Part shown: positions 46,621 through 58,714 of the stretch, piece by piece
How positions within the stretch are numbered: the first letter of the stretch is position 1
Layout: each line of letters starts with the position of its first letter
Assembly (NCBI GenBank): GCA_963693305.1
Contig: OY855904.1
Span: 13,470,996-13,534,995 of the forward strand
Source: Meandrina meandrites
Taxonomy: Eukaryota; Cnidaria; Anthozoa; Scleractinia; Meandrinidae
Length of the DNA stretch: 64,000 nt
Direction of reading: 5' to 3'
Program-made: the position numbers and the translations under genes
The notes under the pieces: model-generated
Told to the model about the DNA's origin: nothing
What the model saw: only the letters and a program-made list of their open reading frames with translations
Databases searched by the model: none

Positions 46621-48585
46621 CTGCATGAAAAAAGGCATCAAAATGAGAAAAGATAATTCACGCAAACAAAAATAATAAAAACAGTGTCGTTACCACACTT
46701 AAACGTTGTAAAACCATATAAGAACCACTTACCCGCTGTATGTCCACCTTGTCTCTCAGTCTTGATGCCGATCTGTCTCGTCCAGCACAGCATCCACGCT
46801 AAAAGTACCAAAGGACACCAGCTGACATAGTAGCTACATTATAACTCTCATTACAACCAGCTGTTACATTACTATTAGCTTGATAAACAAAAGCACAACA
46901 ATTTGACAAGTGATTTAGTAGTATTCGAAGCCGTCCTCAGGGCGTCACGCAACACGATAACACAACTTGGAAGGATAATGAATTGATCGAAGTAGACCAG
47001 CAGTTAAATGACGCATATAGAAGCAACAAATAGCAATGTTGCCCTTATGTGACTGGATGAAACTGGAGATCGCCGCTACGATCACTTCTTTATCTTCAAA
47101 GCATGCTAACTTACCACGCAGCTCATGGGTCCAGCGCACAGTCTTCTACAGAGATGAAATACCAATTGTGGCGGTGGAATGAGGTTGAATGGAGGCGGCA
47201 TTACGTTGCCTTCATCGAGAAAAGGCATCCACATTCGAGTTCTAGAGAATTTCCATTGAATATCTGCGTCATCCTTTGGGTAACAAACAAACAAAATATT
47301 GAATTTACAATTGCTGCCAAATTCAAACGCTGACACTTGATGGCTTATTTAGGCATTAAAATTATGAAAAACCGTACAAGGGTTTCTTACGTGATTTCCC
47401 TGGGTTAAATCATTCCACAAATAGCAAGCAACTTACCGCGACCCTCTGATAGGAGTTCGCCATCATGGCAATCAGCATATTAATGGCAACCACAATAGAC
47501 AGAATGCTGTACAGCCCTAGCAACACTTCGCCCGTGTACTGAGTGATGATGAAGTTCCTCTCCGTGCTCAAGTCCGACACATCTGACATTCCAAACAAAT
47601 CCCAGAACAAGAACCTTAGGCTTCCTCCAATCCTGTAAAAATGCGAAGTTTATTTGTTAGTTCCATGTACATTCTCTGCAAATATTTGTATTCTCGTTAT
47701 TGCGGAAGAGCACGTCTATTAAATAATTTATCACAAACGGGCCAAAATTACTGAACGCTGATTGGTTGAGACAGAGGGCATTTTTTCTTAATCACGAGGG
47801 CACTTTTTGGTAATCAAGAGGGCATGATTACTTGATCCTGATTGGCTGAGCGCGCGTCATCTGCACTGAGTTGGTTTCCCGTTTTGATATAATAGCGGTT
47901 ATTTCATCAAATGTGAAAGAAAATCGGTAGGCAGAAATGAGTGGTGCCTTGGTGGAATAGAGAGAGGAGTTTTCAATCCAAATTCGTTTGTCACAGCCCG
48001 AAAAAACTTCTGGATGATTGGTGCTGCACGGAGAATAGAAATTCATGGCGGCTGAGACCACTGAATCGACACAGAAAGAAAACATTCCTTCGTTTTTCTT
48101 GCTTCGCCTTATTAGAAACAGAGCCTGGAAAGAGCATAAATTTTGTTGGTACTTACAGTTTTCGCTGTGGAAAGGAGAATGTCAGGTTCAAGAAGTTATT
48201 AAAGCTCGCTCGGACACTTTGTTTATGACTTTCATCGATGCAGCATTTCTGCGCGGTCGGACGCCTCGTTAACAAAGGTAATTAAAATTTAAACTGCATT
48301 CAGTTTTATCTGTGAAGGAACTATTATGAGTGAATTGCACAGTCATGCTGTGTTATGCTTACTTTTACTGTTTCTCGACATAAGTTGATTATTTATGTGG
48401 TCATTTTGCTACGAGCAAATATTCTTGCCAACCGGTTTACGCCATGGCGGACCTTGTTTAAGTTTTCTTTTGTACACAGTTTTGCCCTTTATGTGATAAA
48501 CACGTAATCGCAATGTGCCCTCGTGCAATTAAGGATTAATTTCACTTGCATTTTCAAAGTTTTCCAAATTGCCCTCGTCGCTTCG

Positions 48586-48618
<33 letters not shown>

Positions 48619-51600
48619 GCGCGTGCAATTAATCCTTAATTGCCCTCGGGTCCATGCGATTACATATGCTAATTTATTAAACGCTACAATCACAGCCTTA
48701 AAGGGGCACTGTCACGAGAGTTTTAACGTTTGGGGGTGAAAATGTGCTAAAATGAAAAAGATGAAATGAAATGCTTTTTCACGTACACAGAATACTCCCA
48801 GAAAGTCAAGAGAAGGATATCTATTGAAACAAAGAAACAAAAACAAAACAAAAAAATCAGCCCGATGTTTTCAAGTGGCAGCCATTCGCATCGTGCGATC
48901 CGCAGCCAACAACACTTAATTATAGTCTCAGAGAACTCAGTGGTTGGGTAGTATTAAGCGAAACTGAGCCAGTATTTTGGGGTCTCCTGTGATTAGAATG
49001 TCTTTTGGCTTTTTAAAGTTATCCTAAAAATTGGAGACAGTATCCCTTTAATCACACGCCAAAGGGGAGTTGGGATGGCACAGTGGTGACAGCGCTCACC
49101 TCTCACGAATGTGGTCCCGGTTTGAATCCTGGACCCGACATTATATGTGGGTTAAGTTTGTTGTTGGTTCTTGTCCTTGTTTTGAGGGTTTTTCTCCGGG
49201 TTTCTACGGTTCTCTTCAGCCAACAATACGAGCTGGACGCAAAAGCAAAAGTTGGGATAAATGTTTAGAGATGTTAAACACGGAGCGAGCCTATAAAAAG
49301 GCCCCGTCTAGCACTTTGTTGGCTTCAATTTTAAAAAGTCGCGTCAGAGTAACGGTCGTGAAAGAGAAGAGCTCCGCCAATTTTGCTTTTTTAAATGCGT
49401 CCCCAGTTCATTTATATAGAATTAACAAGCTAATATGCAATATAAACTACCAGTAATTCTTTCCATACAAGCTAAAAGAAAATTTAAACAGGATTTATGC
49501 AATTATCCCTTAAAATTCAAAATTGATGTCCACCACGCACACTGTTACGACATGAAAGCTCAAACAGATAATGCTGAACACATCAATTACAATCGTTTCA
49601 GTATTTTGTTTTTATGGGTCAAGGATTCAAACAACAAAGATGACAATGCTTTGGAAAAAATCTCTACATTTCGAAATTTGGCGAACTTGGAGCTACGCTC
49701 TTTACAAACGTTCTTGTTATACTATCGTGAAACGGGAACAATCACCAAATTCAATTTTGAAGCGACAAAATTCAATTGCAAAACTACAAGTTTCGTTTGC
49801 TCTTTGGCTAGCTTTTATGTGGCATATTCTTGACTAAAACCTTATTTTTCAGCAATAAGCGGATTAAGATTTCAGAAAATTAATTAATTTATTTGTTTAC
49901 TTGCAACGCATTTATCCAATGTAATTGTATTCAGTATCGGCACTAAGCTTAGGTCGCTTGCGGGCAGGAAATTCCGTGATTTCGCAGAACAGTGACTGAT
50001 AGCTACAGGTATCTTTCACTATTTCTAAACCTCGCTTTCGATTGTTTGCACCTAAACAACAAAACAGAGAATTCTATACACGAGAATCTTGATGCTATTT
50101 CTTGTACTGCTTTGAATCTATTTTTAGCATCTATTTTTGCATTTCCCAACCAATGAAATCGTCTCATTGGAATTTGTGATTGGCAGGGATTGGCAGGCTG
50201 AACAGTTCAGCCTCGTTATATAGGATCGCTCCGTGTTTAACTCACATTTATTCGAGGAATGAGATCTACATTCGTATAAGAAGCGGGGTGCCGTGTGACC
50301 TATTCGACCAATGATGCGACAGAACGATTTATGGCAAATTAACGTATTACCGTATTTTAAAAAAAAAAACACTGCTCACTTGGCAAATTCATGTTCAGTC
50401 GCATTCCCGACAAAGACTTCCCTGGCTTGAACGTACTGTGAGTACACTTTCCTCTCCGCCCAACCGAACGCTAGGAACAGCAGCAGAAACAGGAACAGGA
50501 ACTTGGCGATGTCTTTAATCATCTTCACAAGAGACAGCTGCAGAGGGCCGAGAACGGAGTTCACTTGAAATGAATTGGATGCATTGATGAAGCTGAAAAC
50601 CAGACCGATGGAAAAGAACGCATTGGACAGGAGAATGAGGCGGAACGCAGACTCTTTCGCACTTACACCGAATACGTCACTGATGGGTATTGTCCAGGTC
50701 CCCTTTCCCGTCACGGCCAAGAAAAATCCAGCGAGCCAGAGTACTCCCGAGATAACAAACATGCCAAGCATGAAAAGCGTGACGAAGTTCCAGTATTGCG
50801 ATAAGTAGCGCTCTTTTCCTTGACGCCATGCTTCTTTTGCCTCTTGAAGCAGCAAACCAGCGATCCACAATGTTATCAGAAAATCTACCAAGACCGTAAA
50901 ACAGCAACAATTTGCAAAGGGAATAGAACTTCATTTAATCAATAGACGAAAATTAATGGGCCTGTAGATCAAAATTTTCAAATAATAAGGTTTAGCACCT
51001 CGGCTAAGTGAACGACCCTAGAAGGTATCACTCAGCTGCTGGATGTAAAGGCGATCAATGGAGGACACGGGTGGGAGAGTTAAAGTAGGTTCCTTCTTGC
51101 TCAATAATAGAGGAATTTTCGGCAATTTGGTTATGTTATTTCTCAGGCATAAGGGAGATGGGATCGAGAGAAAGAATTCGCGCCTCAGGGCCTCTAAATC
51201 TACTACCGGTGATAAAACACTTAAAAAGTAACAATTCTTCGAATGTAACGAACCCATCCCTTCTAATTCTTAACTCTGCGACGGCCTAATACTTCTTGAG
51301 AGCTTTGGTAAATCCTCTACCTTGACTTGACTGGGGAAATTGAAAGAAACGAACCACTACACTTTGTATCTTTAGAAATTATAACTATAGGCAGTTTTCC
51401 TGTTGCTTTTCTGGGTAGCCACAGTGTAGCCTAGAGCTAAATCCTATGTACATTAAATGATTCAATTTTACCCGAGGTATGTTAACAGATAATGTACTTA
51501 CCAAAGACTGAAAACTGAAGCACATCAAAAAATTTGTCTTGAATCGAGGAGAAAATGAGCAACAAAAGGAACAACAAAAACGAGCCCGTGTGACTCACGA

Positions 51601-54600
51601 ACTTGAAGAACGGTTTCCGCAAGAGTTTGCTGATCCTGCAGTTTGGTGCCAAGAAATAGCATAGGGCCAGTATTGGCAGCACTGCTGTAAACAGCATGCC
51701 AAAAAATAGCTTTGACAGGAAACTTAAGTCTTCCCATCCTCCTAAACTGTCGTATAGCACTGAGTTCAACATCAGCTGGCTGTAAGGGTGAGCGACAAAC
51801 TGGTGAGAAACAAACAGTCAAATAAACAATAATGCATGGGACATTCGCAGTCACAGTCACGGTGCATTGTTACATTATTTAGGTCACACAATACTTTCCA
51901 GACTAAGCAGGGTGAAGCGTTGTGTGACAAAGGAGACAACAGTGAAGATTCTCTGGACGGGAAGAATGGAGTGGAAATATAAATCATTCATTTGCAGAAC
52001 TCAAAGTAATAATGGCAGGGAGTGGGTGGGTGGGGGATACGAGGAAATGAATGGCTTAGCAGGAAATAGCAATATAATTAATCTTGTGGGCAATACTGGC
52101 AAAAGAAAAATTATGTTTGACAGACAAATATGGAACAACAACCATACACCAGCCAACGTACACCATGTACCCAAGTTACTACGGGCAAATAGGAGGTTTA
52201 GTCCAAATGTCATTACCCTAAGCTTACTCATCACTGATCCTCACACGAGATATTATTTTCTTTCCATCATCCCATCACACATAGCAACCATGACTGAGTC
52301 CTGGGTAGGACTTCCATATGAAACAGACGGGGATGTTTGTTGTCAATTGTCTCGATTTTGGTCTCACTTAGGGTGTCCAGGCAAAACACCAATATTTTTA
52401 ACCGTCAAGGTCTCATTTAATTTAGGGTTGCACAAAATGAACTCTATATTCTTAAAATTTGGTACCATTTCTTTTATGGGTCAGAAAAAGCTTGAACCAT
52501 GCCAGACTGCTCTCCTTTAGGGTTTAATTCAAACTTTACTACGATCATCCCCTGATCTCTTTCATATGGGAGTCCCCCCAGGAACAAAGTGTGCATGATG
52601 TACTAAAGGTGGACACCCGGGGGGGGGGGGGGGGGGGGTACTTGACAGAATCTCGGGTAGGGAGGTGCGACCCTGACCCTGTTTAAGACACGAATCTCTG
52701 ATTTTCCTACCCTGTTTAAGACAGAATGCCAATTTTTGATACCCTGTCTAAGACATTTGTTGCAGCATAACCAATCGGGAATTAAGCTTGGTATCAATAC
52801 CGAAGTCAATGGAAGTCAACACTAAGGAAGAACTTGTAAAAATTCAGCTTGTGGCTAAGTTCCTATAAATTAAACATATTTGCTTATCCTGTTTAAGGCG
52901 TTGGTCCATGTAAAGATACCCCGTTTAAGACAAAAAGGGGCGAAATAGATACCCCGTTCAAGACAAAAATCCTGAAAACCATGCCCTGTTGGGCCGCACG
53001 TCCCCGTTAAGCACTTATAAGGGAGTGCCCCCCCCCCCCCGGGGGTGGACAACTCAACTTTGAAATTTCACTTGTCGACTGTAGAGTAACTTAAGGCATT
53101 TACCATTCAGTGGCGGATCCAGACCTTCAGCTAAGGAGGGGGGCCGTTTGACTATGAATATTGAATTCTGCGAAGAAAATCCCGGCACTTCAAAGAAAAT
53201 GCGCTATTTCCAAAAAAATAAGGGGGGGCCCAGGCCCCGTGGCACTTCAAAGTGGATCCGCCACTGCCATTAGTCAGAACTGGCCAGCCAGTCCAGTGTT
53301 TTTGAATGTACGTGAAATGAGTCTTTTTCTTGAGATTTTTGCACAAATCTGCCACAAGGTATGATATTTATGCATTGACTGATTTGACAGGACAAATCAG
53401 ACTAGCAATAGAATTCTGTTCTTGAATATACTGGTCTGGCTAGCCAGTTCTGACTAAAGATAAGTGCCTATTTGTAACTCAACTCTGTTTAAGACAGATA
53501 CCTCTCTTCTTACTGTGTAGCTGTAAAGGGCCATTCCATTTTATATCCACCTCCCTACCCCAAGTACACAAGATAACCCAAATTTCCCCCTAATATAAGA
53601 TCAATGCGTCGACACCATGCCCCCCTCAGAAATAACCTCAACCTTCCGCATGGGTTTTGAAATTTTGTGGCGTACCGGCGTGGAATTTTGAAACCCTTAG
53701 CATATCTTCGGCGTAGGATTTATGCGGAATGTACCGTGAGGGGGGGGGGGGTGAAGGGATTGCATCTTGTTACTATGGTGAAGCAGCCATTCCCCAAATA
53801 TTCCAGTAGTTTCATTTTACAAACGCTCTCGCCTTCTTTTAATAGCTTAAAAGCTTTTCTAAGTATAAAATCACCATATCAAATGATCACAGGACTACAC
53901 TCGATCGTACCTTTTCACTTCTATTAGCAATGGCAAAATTCAGCACGCTCAGCTTTTGGGCTTCCGTACCACCTCTGACCTGCACATGCTCTATCTGATC
54001 AATACCTGGCACACTCATTACACATCCGATTTCTTCCATCGATCGGCACTTTGCAAGAAGCGACACTGCAAACTCTTCGCATCTATCCGACAACCTTTCG
54101 TACTCGCTCCTGAATTCATACTCAGTCTCTTTCAGAGTCTCTAACTTCCGGTTTAAAAAGAAAGCTCGCACGATCGGGTCTTTGGACGATGTTATGTCTT
54201 GTTCTTCGGCCGAACTTTCGCTGGGGCTCTCGAGTAAATAAGACATACATAAGTAAACAGGGCTTGCGAGCGCTCGGTACCTGTGCAAACGATAAAGCGA
54301 ACTCCCCAATCGCTGCCCCAAGTTCTCGCACTCACTCGGCGGCTCTTCAATTGTATACCCTTTCGTAAGCAAAAGCTTAACGATCTCTTGGTTGCCATTG
54401 TGCGCAGCCAGCATCAAGGGTAAAACGAATTTACTGTATTGAGCTTCGCTCTTCTGACTTGGACCTGGAGTCTCCGTATCTTTCACGAAGTCGAGTAACG
54501 CTTTTACCCAGTCGACCGAGTCCATTACAACGGCTTGTAGCAACGCCGTACCAACTTCGGCTCCGTTTTCAAGCAGGAACTTGGCGATGTCATGGCGATC

Positions 54601-54867
54601 GTTGTTCAATGCAAGCTGCAGAGCAGTTTCTCCCAGCAAGTTGACACAGTTCACATCGACATGTTTCTCCAAGACGTACGAAGAAACCTCGCTTGTTTGC
54701 CCGTCACGAACGGCATCCAGAAATCCACTCTGCTCTTCGCTTAATGCTATATCCCCAGCACTAGGTGAATCAGTTAAATCTTCAAGCGTTACTGCAGTTA
54801 ATGGTGGTTCATAAACCTTCTTCATACTCAAGTCGTTTGAAGAGAAATTCAACTGTTCTGCTTTCAC
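46441..54867 (-). CDS. TRPC-type cation channel, paralogue D (7 exons found, at least 787 aa)
   Basis: Exons 54867-53911, 51799-51502, 50884-50380, 47632-47437, 47273-47115, 46798-46733, 46620-46441; all junctions are in phase. Exon 1 has four ankyrin repeats and TRP_2 ([17 protein letters not shown]). The channel shows RYLSQYWNFVTLFM, linker LGPLQLSLVKM, pore FLFWDLFGMSD and S6 AINMLIAMMANSYQRV. The TRP box is [13 protein letters not shown] with MPPPFNL. The 22-codon exon at 46798-46733 (RGCCAGRDRSAS...) has no counterpart in A or B. The seventh exon ends at a good donor (CCG|GTAAGT), so at least one more exon must follow to the left; I could not fix it. A minimal candidate (acceptor CTTACCAG, four codons S-S-S-stop at 46299-46288) is weak. 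Confidence 0.88.
46733..46798 (-). CDS. TRPC-D exon 6 (short basic exon)
   Basis: 22 codons between TACTTTTAG and CGG|GTAAGT, phase 0 on both sides. Rich in Arg, Ser and Cys. Confidence 0.72.
47115..47273 (-). CDS. TRPC-D exon 5 (TRP box)
   Basis: Acceptor [26 protein letters not shown] ... MPPPFNLIPPP. Donor GTG|GTAAGT. 159 nt. Confidence 0.92.
47437..47632 (-). CDS. TRPC-D exon 4 (pore helix and S6)
   Basis: Acceptor ATTTTTACAG, KIGGSLRFLFWDLFGMSD, then S6 NMLIAMMANSYQRVA. Donor GCG|GTAAGT. 196 nt, as in A and B. Confidence 0.93.
48484..48668. repeat. Long imperfect palindrome in TRPC-D intron
   Basis: GCAATTAAGGATTAAT ... TTTTCAAAGTTTTCC ... ATTGCCC is mirrored around CGTCGCTTCGCGACTCG. 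Confidence 0.8.
49062..49245 (+). repeat. tRNA-derived SINE in TRPC-D intron
   Basis: TGGCACAGTGGTGACAGCGC is a good A box and GGTTTGAATCC a B box with one change; then GACCCGACATTATATGTGGG and a TTGTTGGTTCTTGTCC body. Confidence 0.75.
50380..50884 (-). CDS. TRPC-D exon 3 (S2 to S5)
   Basis: Acceptor TCTTGGTAG, joined codon GAT then FLITLWIAGLLLQEAKE. Unsplit, unlike TRPC-C. Donor AA|GTGAGC, phase 2. Confidence 0.92.
51502..51799 (-). CDS. TRPC-D exon 2 (pre-S1 and S1)
   Basis: Acceptor [26 protein letters not shown], donor TTTG|GTAAGT in phase 1. 298 nt, as in A and B. Confidence 0.92.
52609..53050. mobile_element. Repeat element with G/C-tract ends and CCCTGTTTAAGACA repeats
   Basis: GGTGGACACCCGGGGG... 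on the left faces ...CCCCCGGGGGTGGAC on the right. Inside are about six copies of CCCTGTTTAAGACA or its variants. In intron 1 of TRPC-D. Confidence 0.7.
53107..53271. mobile_element. MITE with CAGTGGCGGATCCA ends
   Basis: CAGTGGCGGATCCAGA and TGGATCCGCCACTG are inverted; CCATT flanks both sides. The end sequence is known from hAT-type MITEs. Length ~165 bp. Confidence 0.75.
53272..53460. mobile_element. Second small inverted-repeat element
   Basis: TTAGTCAGAACTGGCCAGCC faces GGCTAGCCAGTTCTGACTAA about 150 bp away, directly next to the preceding MITE. Confidence 0.7.
53911..54867 (-). CDS. TRPC-D exon 1 (ankyrin repeats + TRP_2)
   Basis: 319 codons, donor AAG|GTACGA, phase 0. The linker after the last ankyrin repeat (IEEPPSECENLG) keeps only one Cys, so no zinc motif. 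Confidence 0.93.
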
Positions 54868-55339
54868 TATCGAAGCATGGCAACCATGACAATTAAGTCA
54901 CGCGCGACTTTGCGAGACGGGTTCATTATTAGACGGGGCCTTCGAACGTTCTGATTGGTCAAAAACGTGTTGGTCATTGTACTGAAACCGAACGCGACTT
55001 TAGATCGGGATCACGACAACTTACAGCCGCTTATCCTAAATTACATCAAAATAAGCCAAAATATATATATTTTTTCAATTCCTTTGCAATTTATGCAGTA
55101 CTGCTCAACAAACATTTCAATTACCTTTAACGTTTCAACACAGGGGAGCAAAGAAAACATTGCGTGCAGAATGTAATGTAATTAAGCGAAATATTTTCAC
55201 GTCTATTAAACACTACAAGCAGTTGAATGAAAGAGTTTCGTTTTCATGACTGAGAACAGCTTCCAAATAGTCAATACATGGAAATAACAATCAGATCGGA
55301 ATTCAATAACTATTAAAGCGAGTTTTCATTCTGTCTTAA

Positions 55340-57164
55340 AGGTCAAATGAACCAAAATTTCGAATTTTCTTTTTTTTAGGCCAATTTGTTGATTAAGAAC
55401 CAAATAAACATATTCCGAAGTTTCAAAAGAATTGGACTTTGCAAAACAGGGAAATTTCAAGTTGAAAAATGCTTAGGTTTGGCCTTCATAACCGTAGAGC
55501 GCTCGGGAAAATTGTCGGGAAATTTTCGGAACATAAAACTGTGACGTCAGTATTGGTGCGCTGTGAAATTGCGGGAAATTCAAAGTCTTTTGGTGATGAA
55601 GCTCACAAGAATGGAACATCATGGTGTTTTGTGCAGCACTAAACTGCTTAAATCATTCTAAGTTGAAAGTAAGTACGTTTAAGTTTCCAGCAAATTCAAA
55701 GCTCAGGAAACAATGAAAAAAAAGAATTTCAGCCAGGAAAGAACTCTCGCATTTGTGCGGTTCATTTTTCCGAAGACTACTTCAGAGAAAATCTGGCAAT
55801 ACGTAGGTTTCTGGGTTCTGATTTCAAGCCGCTAAGACTCCACCTCAAAGAGGATGCTCTGCCGCGGACTATTTTTTTTTTGTGGTTCGTAAAAGAAATC
55901 ACGGGGAAGAATGTCTTCCGAAGCACAAAGACCCCACTGTCCGTTCGGCTTTTGCTAAACGAAGGAAGTTAGAGGTACACATTTTGTACCTTTCTTATTC
56001 TACCTAGAGCTAGATAGAGTATTTGTTATGATTATTAGAACTTTTACTTTGTTGGTTTGGCTGGTCATGATCAAGCATTAGAATTTGAATTCGTTACTTC
56101 AATATCCTCGCCAAATAATTTGCTTCCACGCACGTGCACGAGCTTTTTGACACGTATAAAATCATGCTTCAAAGGTTGTATTTATGTTGAGTTTACAACC
56201 ATAAATTTCGAGCACTAAATAACATGTACCGGCTAAATAAATATGGACCAAAAAACAGCTAATACAAACAGAACTCAGTGTCCGCGGAGACAGTGTGTAA
56301 ACGCTCAGTATTTATTTCAACACTAAATTTTCCTTCAGCTGAAAACGACACGAATTTATTCATTAAAAGTTTTACCCTGCGCAACGCTTTGCAGTTTCGA
56401 ATTTGCATTGAGAAATGCCCTTTCATTCGAGTTAAATTTTTGTGTACAAATTTATTTTTGTGTTTTGTGTGACTCTCCAGTACAGAAAAGAAACAGTGAA
56501 TTCAATCTTAGCTTTTGGCCACAACCCAGGATAACTTCGCGCTGCATACCGATCCGGGTTGCAAGCCGCACACGTCCTGATAAGAATTACGTGCAAACCC
56601 CAAAAAACTGCATTTAGATTGGGTATATAACAAAACTAATTGTTCTATACCAAGCTGAGCAGACTGATGATTTTTATACGCCATCCAGTGTTTGAAAACC
56701 TCCTATATCGTACAATGCTTACAATTTTACTCAGTGCTTTGATCATTTATTAATCTTTGAAACTGGATTACAATGTAGTAAAAAATATAACAACCATGTT
56801 TAAAAAAAAAGCTTTAAAAAAAAGCTTAGATTCTTTCAGAATTACTTACACTGACTCAAACTCTCAAACTTTACATTATTCGCTCTTTAAAAGACGATCG
56901 TCTCTTCGATCGCAAAGCCGTGAAATAAAACTATTACGTCACAAAATTCAAAGCTCGATCCATTCCTTCCATTCCAGTGCGCGGTCATTTTGGAAACGTT
57001 TTCGTGAAGTCTTCGGAAACCTTCGTAGTTTTTGCTACAGTTCGCGCTTTAAGGCTCAGAAAGCAAAATTTCTTCTTAAGTTTAGTTAATAATGAGTTCC
57101 TCTAGCGTTTGGTTGCTTTAAAATCGCTAAAGAAAGGATGTCGAAATTTTGGTTCATTTGACCT
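55340..57164. mobile_element. Kolobok-type DNA transposon, decayed (1825 bp)
   Basis: Ends AGGTCAAATGAACCAAAATT and its inverse, flanked by TTAA on both sides (55336-55339 and 57165-57168). A THAP zinc-finger relic lies inside. TTAA target duplication plus THAP is the hallmark of the Kolobok superfamily. No intact transposase remains. Confidence 0.85.
55621..55974 (+). pseudogene. THAP-domain relic of the Kolobok element
   Basis: The plus strand reads MVFCAALNCLNHSKLK, then FKFPANSKLRKQ with TGA where THAP domains normally have Trp, then after a frameshift GKNSRICAVHFSEDYF. This gives the C2 ... C-x2-H zinc finger (C-A-A-L-N-C and ICAVHF). The stop and the frameshift show it is dead. Confidence 0.8.
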
Positions 57165-57168
57165 TTAA

Positions 57169-58068
57169 CTACTTTTGGCAGGTTTCAATATTTATGCAAA
57201 TTTCGCGCGAAATGTAATTTGATTACACTGTCTTGTTTTCAAGCTCAGGATTGAATCTTGAATGGTGAAAAACACTCTTTTTAATGAAAGTTGCATTCTG
57301 TGAATGAAATCCTGCTTCAGTTGAATTGAAAAATCAATTGCTGACTACAATTTTATTTAATTTTCCATTTTTTTTTAAAGTTATTTTTTGTTTATGAACA
57401 CAAATGTCACTTCCGGAATTTTTTCATCAAAAGATGTCGATTTCACGTTGCGTTTCCCACGGATTATAAAAAAAACATGCAGCTGGAAGGAGAACATTTT
57501 CAGTGGCTTCACACTTGAAAACGAGGATTCATATTATTTTGCACTGTAAAACATTTATTCCAATTACATACATGACAATTTCTTTTACAAGTGCGTGTCG
57601 TGCTCGAGCTCCGTTCGACCGTTGCTTCGTTAACATCCTTGCTTCCTGATTGGATTACGATCACCGCACCAAGCCCGCAATGAGGCGGGCTATCGTTTAA
57701 GCACAATTACACCGGACGATTATCGATCCCGAACCATTCCCTTGGGATTGCTAACAGCTTTTTTCCACTACATAGAGTCTAAAGCGCATGCGCATTGGAC
57801 TCAAAAATCGAAAATTCTCAAACTTGGCCAGAATGCAGGTCTATAGTGAAACTATTCATAAAAAAATATTTAAAGTTCAATCAGATGTTTCTTTTACGCG
57901 AGCGGCGACGATGACGGTTTGAAAGCTCTCACAAGGGGTTCTTACTAGGGGTTGACACATCATGCCTTAAAATCGAGTAATATGCTTTTTGGCATTGCCC
58001 TCAAAACGAACTATTATGCTCCAAATTATGCTCGACTGTTGTTATTATGCTCCCGGCGTAATTATGCC
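57169..58068. other. Gene-free stretch
   Basis: No exon or named repeat seen. AT-rich to 57.5 kb, then mixed. Confidence 0.5.
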
Positions 58069-58077
58069 GTAAAAAAT

Positions 58078-58705
58078 GGCATGTACTAAAACCCGAAACA
58101 ACGAAACGAAACCACCGAAACGAAACGAGCGAAACGAGCGAAACCGCCGAAACGACCGAAACGAAACCGCCGAAATAACCGAAACGGCCGAAACGAGCGA
58201 ACGAAACAAAATCACCGAAACAAGCCAAACCCATTACCATTATTGAGAGCTAACCGTAAACAGGCTAACCTGAGTGATATTCTGGCGGCATGTACTAAAA
58301 CCCGAAACGACGAAACGAAACCACCGAAACGAAACGAGCGAAACGGCCGAAACGAGCGAAACGAAACAAAATCACCGAAACAAGGATTGAGAGCTAACCG
58401 TAAACAGGCTAACCCGGGCGTTTTTCAGGCTAACCTGAGCGATATTCAGGCTAACCGGAGTGCTATTTAGGCAAACCTGAGTGCAAGGTACACTCCGGTT
58501 AGCCTGAATGGCACTCCGGTTAGCCTGAATATCACTCAGGTTAGCCTGTTTACGGTTAGCTCTCAATAATGGTAATGGGTTTTGCTTGTTTTGGTGATTT
58601 TGTTTCGTTTCGCTCGTTTCGGCGGTTTCGTTTCGGTCGTTTCGGCGGTTTCGCTCGTTTCGTTTCGGTGGTTTCGTTTCGTCGTTTCGGGTTTTAGTAC
58701 ATGCC
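58078..58705. mobile_element. Foldback / Mutator-like element with 9-bp target duplication
   Basis: GGCATGTACTAAAACCC and its exact inverse form the ends, flanked by GTAAAAAAT at 58069-58077 and 58706-58714. The arms are filled with CGAAACGA-type repeats, and the centre with repeated GCTAACCTGAGYGATATTCAG units on one strand and their inverse on the other. The left arm carries an extra internal copy of the end sequence (GGCATGTACTAAAACCC near 58,288). No coding capacity. Confidence 0.88.
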
Positions 58706-58714
58706 GTAAAAAAT

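Noticed and set aside
49070..49456. 128-codon plus-strand frame
   Set aside because: Its first 60 codons are the SINE sequence; the rest is unrelated AT-rich DNA.
51867..52520. 217-codon open frame on the plus strand inside TRPC-D intron 1
   Set aside because: No recognisable domain, odd composition, no splice partners and no homologous frame in the other TRPC introns. Probably chance.
58243..58566. Lysine/arginine-rich repeated peptides on both strands (RANRKQANLSDI type)
   Set aside because: Translation of the foldback element's internal repeats; the same words appear in both orientations.
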